Positions 15,384 through 22,532 of a stretch of 27,942 bases of DNA are shown piece after piece; the stretch's first letter is position 1; each line of letters starts with the position of its first letter. The DNA comes from Gammaproteobacteria bacterium (GTDB taxonomy: Bacteria > Pseudomonadota > Gammaproteobacteria > Granulosicoccales > Granulosicoccaceae). Location of the stretch: assembly GCA_019634245.1 (NCBI GenBank), contig JAHQVR010000160.1, positions 1 through 27,942 on the forward strand, in the 5' to 3' direction. The notes under the pieces were generated by a model. That model was not told the DNA's origin, did not search any database, and saw nothing but the letters and a program-made list of their open reading frames with translations. Position numbers and translations under genes: made by a program.

Positions 15384-16370
15384 TTGCGCGCGACACGACT
15401 GATAAAACCAGGTAATGTGCAAACGATTGACATTGACGCACCTACTCGGGGGGACGGGGATATTATTGTAAAAGTGGAAGCTGCCGGAATTTGTGGTACC
15501 GACAGACACCTTTATAATGGCGAGTTTCCCTCCGTAGCTAATACCACTCTCGGCCACGAGTTTTCAGGCATTGTTACCGACGCCGGTAACTCCAACTTGC
15601 AACCCGGCACACGGGTGACCTGCGACCCAAACACATGGTGTGGTGCGTGTGGCCAATGCAGAAAAGGCAAAGTCAACCTTTGCGACAATAACATCGCAAC
15701 CGGCATCGCAAGAGACGGTGGTTTTGCAGAATTTTGTGCCTTCCCGGCACATAAAGCACACGTTCTTCCAGCAAATCTCGACCCTCTATACGGTCCGTTT
15801 TGCGAACCACTTGCCTGCACACTACACGGTATGGACATGGGTAATCCACAAGCCGGAGATCGTGTCATCATCATCGGCGGCGGAGTTATAGGTTTGCTGG
15901 CGGTGCAGATCGCAAGAACAGCCGGTGCTCAAGTCATGTTATTAACAAGAAGTACGAGAAAACAAGAGCTCGGTCTTTCACTCGGCGCTCATCAGGTAGC
16001 AGGGTCTAAAGCCGAAGCACTGGATCATTGGCCACAGGGAGCCGAACTTGTGGTCGAGTGTGCAGGTGTTGACGAAACAGTCAGCATGTCACCATCGCTT
16101 ACTCACACGGGTGGACGAATTGTGGTGCTAGGTGTATTACCACAAGGGCAGCAGGTAGTTATAGAACCGTTTGATCTGTTGTTTCGAGAGATACAAATGC
16201 ACTACAGTTTTTTGAATCCCTTTACACATGAACGCGCAGCTCAAATGATCGCCAGTGCCTCCATAGATGTAGCCCCGTTGGTTACACGCACGATTTCACT
16301 CGAAGACGTGCCATCGGTTATTGCGAATGATGCGCCGAGTGGTGAAGTGCGTGCTATAGCAATCCCTTAA
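15384..16370 (+). CDS. Zinc-dependent medium-chain alcohol dehydrogenase, sorbitol/threonine dehydrogenase type
   Basis: This 328-residue MDR enzyme has catalytic-zinc ligands C37, H58 and E59 (GHE) with E141 (FCEPLA), structural-zinc cysteines C86, C89, C92 and C100 (CGACGQC...C), and the Rossmann motif GGGVIG (165-170). The start is TTG at 15384, with AGGAG 9 bp upstream; no earlier in-frame start fits the N-terminal strand. Family members oxidise polyols (sorbitol, xylitol, arabinitol) or threonine with NAD+. Paired with an L-xylulose-reductase-like SDR, a polyol oxidation such as an arabinitol or xylitol route is plausible. At 328 residues it is slightly short for the family (about 340-350). 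Confidence 0.86.
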   Translation: MRATRLIKPGNVQTIDIDAPTRGDGDIIVKVEAAGICGTDRHLYNGEFPSVANTTLGHEFSGIVTDAGNSNLQPGTRVTCDPNTWCGACGQCRKGKVNLCDNNIATGIARDGGFAEFCAFPAHKAHVLPANLDPLYGPFCEPLACTLHGMDMGNPQAGDRVIIIGGGVIGLLAVQIARTAGAQVMLLTRSTRKQELGLSLGAHQVAGSKAEALDHWPQGAELVVECAGVDETVSMSPSLTHTGGRIVVLGVLPQGQQVVIEPFDLLFREIQMHYSFLNPFTHERAAQMIASASIDVAPLVTRTISLEDVPSVIANDAPSGEVRAIAIP

Positions 16371-16452
16371 CTTGTTTGTTGCACCTATCCAATACCATCG
16401 GCGCACCAGACTGTTAGCCACTAGAGACAAACTGCCATGATCGCTGCATACG

Positions 16453-17079
16453 CTAAGCTGGATGAGCCAGCCATTTGCACGGTTCAAATTCCAAGTTCGA
16501 AAATACCGCCGTGAACGAAGAATCTAGCGGACTACAAGCGTAAACACCGAAACTTACTGAGCTCTGTGTCGGTTTTGGAGGATTACTTTTCCCCATTTCT
16601 TCAGTGGTTTCGCCTAATCTATGGAGATGAAAGATACGCATTTGATTGAATACTTCACTGTCCAGTGATGATTCAATCAAAAAATCTGCACCTCTTCGAC
16701 TTAACCGATACCAAATGTGATTGGGCAACGTTATATCCGTGGTCGCCCAATCGGAATAACCCAAATTGGTCACCACACTACCCAAGCGCGAGTATCTCTC
16801 ATTTTCATATTCTATGGAGGCTTTAAACCAATTCTCACTATCCAGATAGATCAGCAACCCACACTGATCAAATCGATTCCGGTATTCAAAGCAAACTTTG
16901 GCGGTAAAACTAAAGTTTTGATCTGTCGAAACTTGTAGAGCTGGAGCATTGTCGTTCCTAAAGCCGTAGTACGACCGTTGCCATAAATCGGTTTCAGCCT
17001 CTGTGGTGATGGAAACTGATTCAGGAGTCAACTGGTAGCTATTTGGCTTATTGATCCACTTACCTTTGCTAAAGTCCAT
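16453..17079 (-). CDS. DUF1349 protein (concanavalin-like fold)
   Basis: This 208-residue protein has no signal peptide. The stretch CGLLIYLDSENWFKASIEYE (about residues 93-112), followed by RLGSVVTNLGYSDW, is the hallmark of the DUF1349 family, which has a beta-jelly-roll fold related to glycoside-binding domains. Some relatives in yeast and bacteria are annotated as regulation-of-enolase-like, but no reaction is established for most. It is a single-gene unit, convergent with the zinc dehydrogenase (82 bp apart) and separated by 199 bp from the SRPBCC gene upstream. It might bind a sugar linked to the adjacent polyol locus, but nothing in the sequence proves this. Confidence 0.78.
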   Translation of the reverse strand: MDFSKGKWINKPNSYQLTPESVSITTEAETDLWQRSYYGFRNDNAPALQVSTDQNFSFTAKVCFEYRNRFDQCGLLIYLDSENWFKASIEYENERYSRLGSVVTNLGYSDWATTDITLPNHIWYRLSRRGADFLIESSLDSEVFNQMRIFHLHRLGETTEEMGKSNPPKPTQSSVSFGVYACSPLDSSFTAVFSNLEFEPCKWLAHPA

Positions 17080-17278
17080 AGCAAACGCCTCTCGTTTAGT
17101 TGCAGATTTCTGCCGATAGTGATACTAGTTCAATGTCAAGTCGCACTTACATTGCGGCAAGGCAACACGATATCGACACCACAAATGCGTAGCTTATACA
17201 ATTTCGTACTACACCGGCTTGTTAAGGCCGCGTCAGAGCGCCCTCAACGGCTCTGGGGTATATGCTGCGGGCATTGAG

Positions 17279-17728
17279 TTATAGGTGATCGTCCACAATG
17301 TTAATTGTCGATTGATGTTCTAGCAGTGCCTTCAAAGCAATGACCACTTGGTTAAATCCGCCAGTTGAGTCAAGCGCTCTTCTTACAATTTCATCTTTTG
17401 TACCAGTGAACCCACTCTCTTCAATAGATAGTTTCGAGATTCCATCACTAGAAGATTGTATATCCCAGTGAACCTGCGTGAAGGATTTACCGCCCCCCCA
17501 TTCAATCACTATTTTATTCGGGAAAACAAGTTCTTTTACACGTACCTCAATGGCGAATGCATCTTCTGATTGACCCACGTACCAATGAACAGTCTCTCCC
17601 TCAACTAACCTGTGATCTCTTCTGGTAAACCAATATTTACTCATCAGATCAGCGCGAACAAACGCATCATAGATCGCTTCCGGTGAAGCTCGTACCAATG
17701 TCTTTGCTGTCGCAACTATTTCACTCAT
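17279..17728 (-). CDS. SRPBCC-domain protein (AHSA1/activator of Hsp90 ATPase-like)
   Basis: This 149-residue helix-grip protein begins with the family pattern KTLVRASPEAIYDAFVRADLMSKYWF (residues 9-34) and continues through VEWGGGKSFTQVHW-like strands to the long C-terminal helix GGFNQVVIALKALLEH (123-138). SRPBCC proteins bind hydrophobic ligands. In bacteria AHSA1-like members are often encoded next to ArsR-type regulators, and one lies about 1.7 kb away beyond the desaturase gene. A decayed second copy of its C-terminal two thirds lies just upstream (17878-18139). A weak hairpin (CAGAGC 17234-17239 / GCTCTG 17250-17255) follows the stop. The ligand is unknown. Confidence 0.82.
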   Translation of the reverse strand: MSEIVATAKTLVRASPEAIYDAFVRADLMSKYWFTRRDHRLVEGETVHWYVGQSEDAFAIEVRVKELVFPNKIVIEWGGGKSFTQVHWDIQSSSDGISKLSIEESGFTGTKDEIVRRALDSTGGFNQVVIALKALLEHQSTINIVDDHL

Positions 17729-17877
17729 TGAGATATCACATCTTTGGGTGTTCTATGTGGTCCGATAGCGATCGATCATAAATATAAAACAGTTATTCTT
17801 GGATGCATTGTCCTGTGAGAACGTTCAACCCTCTTTCGTAAAACTTTAACCGTCGAAGCATTTCTCGTCAACAATGT

Positions 17878-18139
17878 TCATTGATGCTCTAGCAGTGCCT
17901 TTAAAGCGATGTCAACTTGGTTAAATCCGCTACTTGACTCTAGTGCTCTGTTTATAATGTAAATTTTTTACCGATGAACCCATTTCTCATCAATAGATAA
18001 TTCCGTGGTTACGTCAACAGAAGATTGAATACGCCACTGAACTTGCCTGAAGGATTTGCAACCTCCCCACTCAATCAATATTTTAATCAGGAAAACGATC
18101 TCTTTTACTCATACCTCAATGGCGAATGCATCTGCCGAT
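17878..18139 (-). pseudogene. Decayed tandem duplicate of the SRPBCC gene (C-terminal two thirds)
   Basis: Read on the minus strand in one continuous frame it gives ADAFAIEV-stop-VKEIVF...IEWGGCKSFRQVQW...ELSIDEKWVHR-stop-K...SSGFNQVDIALKALLEHQ-stop. This aligns with residues of roughly 55-138 of the intact neighbour without frameshifts. At least two in-frame stops break it and the N-terminal third is missing. The nucleotide match (for example CTCAATGGCGAATGCATCT in both copies) shows an origin by direct duplication. It has retained similarity over about 260 bp, so decay is not ancient. Confidence 0.8.
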
Positions 18140-18308
18140 ATATATTCAATTCTCTCGAAAAGACGTAAAATGAAGATGAAAAAACTTTTTATCACTAAGT
18201 TGCACAGAAAATCCGATGTCGTATGCCTTTCAGAGGTTCGACTGTGATGGCGCAGAAACCATATAACCAGAATTTACTTAAATTGTGTGATTATTCGATT
18301 TCACATGG

Positions 18309-18322
18309 AGTGTAATTACACT
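18309..18322. promoter_or_regulatory. Perfect 14-bp palindrome AGTGTAATTACACT
   Basis: Fully symmetric with no loop, so a protein-binding dyad is more likely than an RNA hairpin. It lies about 90 bp past the desaturase stop and 170 bp upstream of the decayed SRPBCC copy, so it may be the relict operator of the gene that was duplicated. It differs in sequence from the palindrome before the ArsR gene. Confidence 0.3.
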
Positions 18323-18410
18323 TAGTTCTAATTCGAGAGTTCCAAGATATCTGCTCACTACCACTCGTTAATTCAGTCAGGTTGATCTGGATCTATCATA
18401 CACGGCCTTT

Positions 18411-19316
18411 CTAGTTCACCAACCTCAGTCCCTCACGCTGTTTAGTGTGCTCCGGCAACTGAATACTCCATACTAAACCAAGATTTTCGAGCAGTCGAAT
18501 AAAACAATATCCAGGGTCGCTTTGGTTAGCTTCCACACCCAGAAGCGCAGATTCCGGGAAAGCGTGATGATTTCCATGCCAATTCTCGCCAAATGTGATC
18601 CAACTCAGATACGGTAGGTTGTACCCCTGCACAGGGAGACTCCCAATAACCCAGCGTTGCTGACCGCGTTTGTGGGCAAAGTGCCCGACCAGCCAGTGGC
18701 CGGTCAATGAAACAAACACTCTCAAACCGACACCAATACACATCAGCGTCCAGCCACCGATATAAAACAAAACCAGCGCAATAGGTATTTGCTGCAGCAT
18801 CCAGGTACGTTCCAGCCATTCATAGAATTTGCTATCAGCCACTGAATTCTCCAATACAAACTCAGGCGGTTTATCCAGATAAAACGAACAATGCAGTTGC
18901 CACCACGCGTCTTGCCAAAAGCTGGTGGCGTGAGAAGGATAAGGCGGACAGGTTAGCTGTCTCTGGTGCCAGTCTCGTGCGTCATGAAGACGAATCATTC
19001 CAACCGGACCGGCCATACCCACCAAAACACCGAGGTATACTAGAGTAAATTCCAAATACCGTGATGTACGAAAAGATCGGTGAATGAGCAGGCGATGCAT
19101 TCCCACCGAGTGCCCAGCAAGGATAGTTACACCGGTGAGTAGTGCAAACGCAATCCAGTCCTCCATTCCAGCAAAGGGTACTGCAACTAAACCCATGAGA
19201 CACATCCCACAATAGAATAATGACTTTGTTGGATTCCAGAGAATTTCTCCGGTCTGGTTATCCGTATCAGGTAAGGCACGCATTCTTTCTGTCGAAATTA
19301 ACTTGGTTTCCAACAT
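18411..19316 (-). CDS. Membrane fatty-acid desaturase (acyl-CoA delta-9 type)
   Basis: This 301-residue integral membrane di-iron enzyme has histidine box 1 at H69-H74 (GHSVGMHR), box 2 at H111-H117 (HDARDWHQR), and box 3 at H247-H251 (GENWHGNHH). Hydrophobic segments flank the boxes (about 33-50, 54-72, 88-108 and 177-205). Box 2 departs from the common HRxHH: it is HDxRDWHQR, a variant I associate with a subgroup of proteobacterial desaturases. It probably introduces a double bond into acyl chains and so affects membrane fluidity. The gene is divergent from an ArsR-family regulator whose palindrome lies in the 70-bp gap. The start at 19316 has only a weak ribosome site; M12 is an alternative. 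Confidence 0.85.
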   Translation of the reverse strand: MLETKLISTERMRALPDTDNQTGEILWNPTKSLFYCGMCLMGLVAVPFAGMEDWIAFALLTGVTILAGHSVGMHRLLIHRSFRTSRYLEFTLVYLGVLVGMAGPVGMIRLHDARDWHQRQLTCPPYPSHATSFWQDAWWQLHCSFYLDKPPEFVLENSVADSKFYEWLERTWMLQQIPIALVLFYIGGWTLMCIGVGLRVFVSLTGHWLVGHFAHKRGQQRWVIGSLPVQGYNLPYLSWITFGENWHGNHHAFPESALLGVEANQSDPGYCFIRLLENLGLVWSIQLPEHTKQREGLRLVN

Positions 19317-19335
19317 TACCGAATTCCGTTGACTT

Positions 19336-19349
19336 AGAATATTAATTCT
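19336..19349. promoter_or_regulatory. Imperfect dyad AGAAT-N4-ATTCT near the desaturase start
   Basis: Five-bp arms (19336-19340, 19345-19349) lie about 20 bp upstream of the desaturase ATG on the minus strand. It is next to the perfect palindrome at 19362-19375 and could be a second site for the ArsR-family protein or part of the desaturase promoter. Confidence 0.3.
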
Positions 19350-19361
19350 GATTTAATCATA

Positions 19362-19375
19362 TAACTAATTAGTTA
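19362..19375. promoter_or_regulatory. ArsR-type operator candidate TAACTAATTAGTTA
   Basis: A perfect 14-bp palindrome ends 11 bp before the ArsR-family ATG at 19387 and lies 46 bp from the divergent desaturase ATG. A/T-rich palindromes of this type in the gap between an ArsR-family gene and its target are typical for autoregulation. One dimer here could block both promoters. Confidence 0.55.
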
Positions 19376-19386
19376 ATTAAGCAACT

Positions 19387-19695
19387 ATGTCAAATGTAGA
19401 TAAGGTGTTCGAGGCTCTGTCCTCTACAGTTCGGAGAAAAATATTAGCCTATATCTCAGAATCTCCGCTATCGGCAGGTGATATTGCTGAAAAATTCCAG
19501 ATGAGCCAGCCTGCTATCTCAAAACACTTGAAAATTCTTGAGAACGCAGAGCTCGTTGATAAAGCCCGGGAAGGACAATTTGTATACTACGAGATGCGAA
19601 AAGACACCTTGTCTGGCACGCTAGCAGGTTATATGCAGCAAGTGTGTCCGCCATCGCGAGCAATTAAAAAAGCACGACGTAAGACGAGCAAATAA
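19387..19695 (+). CDS. ArsR-family winged-helix regulator
   Basis: This 102-residue protein begins VDKVFEALSSTVRRKILAYI, the standard first helices of ArsR regulators. The helix-turn-helix is SAGDIAEKFQMSQPAISKHLKIL (29-51) and the beta-wing is REGQFVYYEM (61-70). No CxC metal-binding motif is present (a single Cys near residue 87), so it is of the SdpR-like, non-metal class often found with SRPBCC or membrane proteins. It lies divergent from a desaturase with a palindrome between them, so it probably represses itself and the desaturase. The inducer is unknown. The C-terminus is strongly basic (KKARRKTSK). Confidence 0.86.
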   Translation: MSNVDKVFEALSSTVRRKILAYISESPLSAGDIAEKFQMSQPAISKHLKILENAELVDKAREGQFVYYEMRKDTLSGTLAGYMQQVCPPSRAIKKARRKTSK

Positions 19696-19739
19696 CGGAG
19701 TTTTGATATTTTGGCATTGACACTGTTATAGCCTACCTT

Positions 19740-21512
19740 TTACTCCAACCAACCTGGCAGTGTCAATACACGCTCACCCGTGCACGCTGCTTCCACGCAC
19801 TCTCTCAACGAACCGAAATGAATTCTCTTTTTTACAAGCCCTGGCCCATAGTGGGCATATTTCCCGGAGTTGGTCATCAACGCTTCTGCACCTGACGGTA
19901 TAACCGGTTTGGTGATCATGCACCAGCACGTGTCGTTCATTGTCTGAACCCCAAAAGCCTCCATAGCTGCGATGTATCCTGCGGTCTCAGCTTGTTGTTG
20001 TACATATCTGCCAAGTGTTACCACGACACTTACGTCATCGTGCTTTTTTTTATTCCTGCAAACCTCCACTAGCGCTGCACACTCTGTCAACGAGAAATGA
20101 GGATTTCCCAAACAAATCATATCAACAGTAGATTCTGATGCTGTATTCAGTTCAAACCAGGCCGTTTTTAGATCCTCAACGGTTACCGACCTATTTGGAA
20201 TTTCCGTGGAGCGCACATGCTGATGAGCCACTGTTGACTCTGGGGTAACCTCATGAAGGTGAAACATTGGACTAGCAGAGGTGGTGGCAAAAGCGGCACT
20301 AAACGCTTTTAAATCATCGGTATTTGGATTCAAGGGGTCAAGACCATAGACCATCGGGATGGAATTGGGACTCACACTGCCAATGTGGTAACCCAACAGT
20401 GGCCAAAAAGCATCATCGGGGGATTCGATGGGGGCGACTGTGATACTCATTGTCGGCAAACGACCCGATTCTAAATGTGTCGTCGCTGCAGGTGCTCTTC
20501 CGGTTAGCGCAATAAACACTTCAAGAAAGTCAGGATACTTTTGCGTTTTAGCTCCAATAACACTATTGGCATAGGCCACCGCATTCGACTCAGCCCAAAC
20601 AATTTGCTCACCCAAGGCGGGAGCAGTAGGTAGTAAATAGGGGGCACAGGTATAGCTTAACTGAGCACCCATGGCCATATAGGCATCGCCTACGGCACTG
20701 GCAGACTCGCCAAAGTTTTCTTCTACACCTTGAGTGCGCCAACAGCGTTTATCTACCGATAGTGCATTTAATGTGGTGGGTATATTAACCTGAGCGCCTA
20801 GCTCCACCAATTTTTGGGCAAACATCAATGTTGACTTACCGTTATATACGCACGCATCAATATGGGCTTGAGTGACATCGATCAACGTATCAGCATTTTG
20901 AATGTCTGCCATTTTAAGCACCACCTGCATCGCAATTTGCGCAGCTCGTCCATCTTTTCCCTCAAGAATATCTCGATCTTTTTTGCTCAGAGTAATACCA
21001 CTGAACGCAGATTCTTCTGTGAATTGGTGCGAGTTCTCTGCCTCACCATTGTCGCGGACGAGATCGGCTTGGCGCCGCGCCGACCCGGCTCTATCGGTGG
21101 TTAGCGCAATGGAACTGCCGTAGATGGATAAGTGCCGTGCCTTAAGTAGGGATTCTTGCGTGCCTTTGTCCAAAACGACCACTGGAATGGATTTTTGGTA
21201 CAAGGCTTCTGCTACCAACACGCCGAGCGTGATGATTTCCTCTGGCTCAGTAAATATAAAGCCAGCCGGTGCTACATCGTTTATCAGTAACTCTAGAACG
21301 ACGCCACTACCAGAACACGATCCACGACCGCTGGGTAGCAACAATATTTTATTGTTTAGAGTCAAACCATGCCAAGGGTGATGCTGATCGATGACCACAC
21401 CATTCGTTGGATCGACACCGCCCCAAAAGCTTAACCCCACATCGGATACCAAAATCTCACCGGAAGCATTGCCATGTACTAGTGGCCTAGCTCTTAATGT
21501 TTCTTGAATCAT
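19740..21512 (-). CDS. Aconitase X family dehydratase, fused small and large domains (cis-3-hydroxy-L-proline dehydratase-like)
   Basis: This 590-residue protein joins an N-terminal swivel domain (AcnX small, DUF126; about 1-135, with the conserved LPSGRGSCSGSG at 59-70) to the large aconitase-X domain (DUF521; about 170-585, with ENFGESASAVGDAYMAMGAQ, YTCAPYLLP and GEQIVWAESNAVAYANSVIGA). Characterised bacterial members dehydrate cis-3-hydroxy-L-proline to delta1-pyrroline-2-carboxylate using an iron-sulfur centre; archaeal ones dehydrate mevalonate-5-phosphate. The fused form fits the bacterial hydroxyproline type. It is the last gene in the minus-strand catabolic run, 102 bp after the LysR gene, and converges with the ArsR gene. 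The substrate could differ given the unusual neighbours. Confidence 0.85.
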   Translation of the reverse strand: MIQETLRARPLVHGNASGEILVSDVGLSFWGGVDPTNGVVIDQHHPWHGLTLNNKILLLPSGRGSCSGSGVVLELLINDVAPAGFIFTEPEEIITLGVLVAEALYQKSIPVVVLDKGTQESLLKARHLSIYGSSIALTTDRAGSARRQADLVRDNGEAENSHQFTEESAFSGITLSKKDRDILEGKDGRAAQIAMQVVLKMADIQNADTLIDVTQAHIDACVYNGKSTLMFAQKLVELGAQVNIPTTLNALSVDKRCWRTQGVEENFGESASAVGDAYMAMGAQLSYTCAPYLLPTAPALGEQIVWAESNAVAYANSVIGAKTQKYPDFLEVFIALTGRAPAATTHLESGRLPTMSITVAPIESPDDAFWPLLGYHIGSVSPNSIPMVYGLDPLNPNTDDLKAFSAAFATTSASPMFHLHEVTPESTVAHQHVRSTEIPNRSVTVEDLKTAWFELNTASESTVDMICLGNPHFSLTECAALVEVCRNKKKHDDVSVVVTLGRYVQQQAETAGYIAAMEAFGVQTMNDTCWCMITKPVIPSGAEALMTNSGKYAHYGPGLVKKRIHFGSLRECVEAACTGERVLTLPGWLE

Positions 21513-21614
21513 CTATTTGATTCCAGTCCAGACGATAGGCCTTTAGAAGAAAGGAGCGAAAAACTACATGGCTGCTTCATCGCACGTAATTTTTAAAGAC
21601 TTATTATCACTAGG

Positions 21615-22520
21615 CTAACACGTCTCAGCGATGTAATTACTGACAGTGTGTTGAGCCAACTCTGCAAGATCACCCACTACCTTCGGTGATGTATTGGCGT
21701 CGTATCGGGCTAGAAACTCAAGCGGTGCAGGTGCCCAAGGATAGTTTAAGGGGACCAAGTCGCCTTGCTCAAAATAACGTTTGGCCATGACCAAAGGAAT
21801 TGCACTCACCCCCATCCCTTGAACACACATGTGGATACACGGTGCAATACTACTGGAGGGAACGATCGTTGGACGGTGGCTATTCTTCTGAGTAAAGTGC
21901 TGCTCAATTTCTTGAAACTGCAGAGTGTCGCGGGAATGCACCAGAATAGTCTGGGCCTGCATATCATCAAACGAGAGTTCTGTAGCTTGACTCACCGCGA
22001 GATCACGCGACGCTACCCACTGAAAGGGAAAACTTCCTAAGTCATTGGTACCAGTCGTAGTGCGAGAAAAAGGTCCGTTTTGAAACGTTATATCCAGAGC
22101 GCGTGAGAAGAGATCGGGCTTGAGATTAACCGACAAATCCACGGTGAGTTCGAGATTTAAGTTCGGAAACTGTTGTTTGACCTGCTTTAGAAATATCGGT
22201 AACCAGGTGCTCACTATCATCTCTGTCACGCCGAGCCTGATGGTTCGATTGGACAAATGTAGTAGCCCGGCCTGCGCTTCGAACCGCTCAGCACTTTTTA
22301 CAACATCCCTAGCCGATTCTAAGAGTTCTTTACCACGGCGTGTCATTGATATCGCCCCGGCACTGCGTTCAAACAATGGTGCGCCTATCGCTTGTTCCAA
22401 ATTCGCCACACGGGTGGAAATGTTGGGTTGAGTTGTGTTTAATCGCTCAGCGGCTTGCCGAAAGTTTCCTAAATCGGCTACCCAAACAAACGCTTCAATC
22501 TGTTTGTAATTGATGTTCAC
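21615..22520 (-). CDS. LysR-family transcriptional regulator
   Basis: This 301-residue protein has an N-terminal winged helix (residues 1-60, with NFRQAAERLNTTQPNISTRVANLEQAIGAPLFER) and a periplasmic-binding-protein-like effector domain (about 90-295). The start is GTG at 22520, 12 bp after the stop of the FAD oxidoreductase gene. It is co-directional with, and embedded in, the catabolic operon between the oxidoreductase and aconitase X genes, rather than divergent as is usual for LysR regulators. It probably senses the substrate or an intermediate of the operon and may have its own or an upstream target promoter outside the window. Confidence 0.9.
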   Translation of the reverse strand: MNINYKQIEAFVWVADLGNFRQAAERLNTTQPNISTRVANLEQAIGAPLFERSAGAISMTRRGKELLESARDVVKSAERFEAQAGLLHLSNRTIRLGVTEMIVSTWLPIFLKQVKQQFPNLNLELTVDLSVNLKPDLFSRALDITFQNGPFSRTTTGTNDLGSFPFQWVASRDLAVSQATELSFDDMQAQTILVHSRDTLQFQEIEQHFTQKNSHRPTIVPSSSIAPCIHMCVQGMGVSAIPLVMAKRYFEQGDLVPLNYPWAPAPLEFLARYDANTSPKVVGDLAELAQHTVSNYIAETC

Positions 22521-22532
22521 AGTGACAAATTA

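Larger units (their letters stand above)
17729..18410. other. 682-bp stretch with only a decayed gene and one palindrome
   Basis: No intact gene lies between the SRPBCC start and the end of the desaturase gene. The middle (17878-18139) is a degenerate copy of the SRPBCC gene. The remainder is A/T-rich and includes a perfect 14-bp palindrome at 18309-18322. I see no RNA gene or mobile-element end. Confidence 0.6.

Noticed and set aside
8820..17860. Similar 23-mers GTAAAACTTAAGTCGTCGAAGCA (8820-8842, 20 of 23 identical) and one at 17838-17860, considered as a dispersed repeat
   Set aside because: About one such match is expected by chance in a window of this size, and there is no further flanking similarity.
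18056..18247. 63-codon plus-strand ORF
   Set aside because: It runs antisense through the decayed SRPBCC copy and has no family resemblance.
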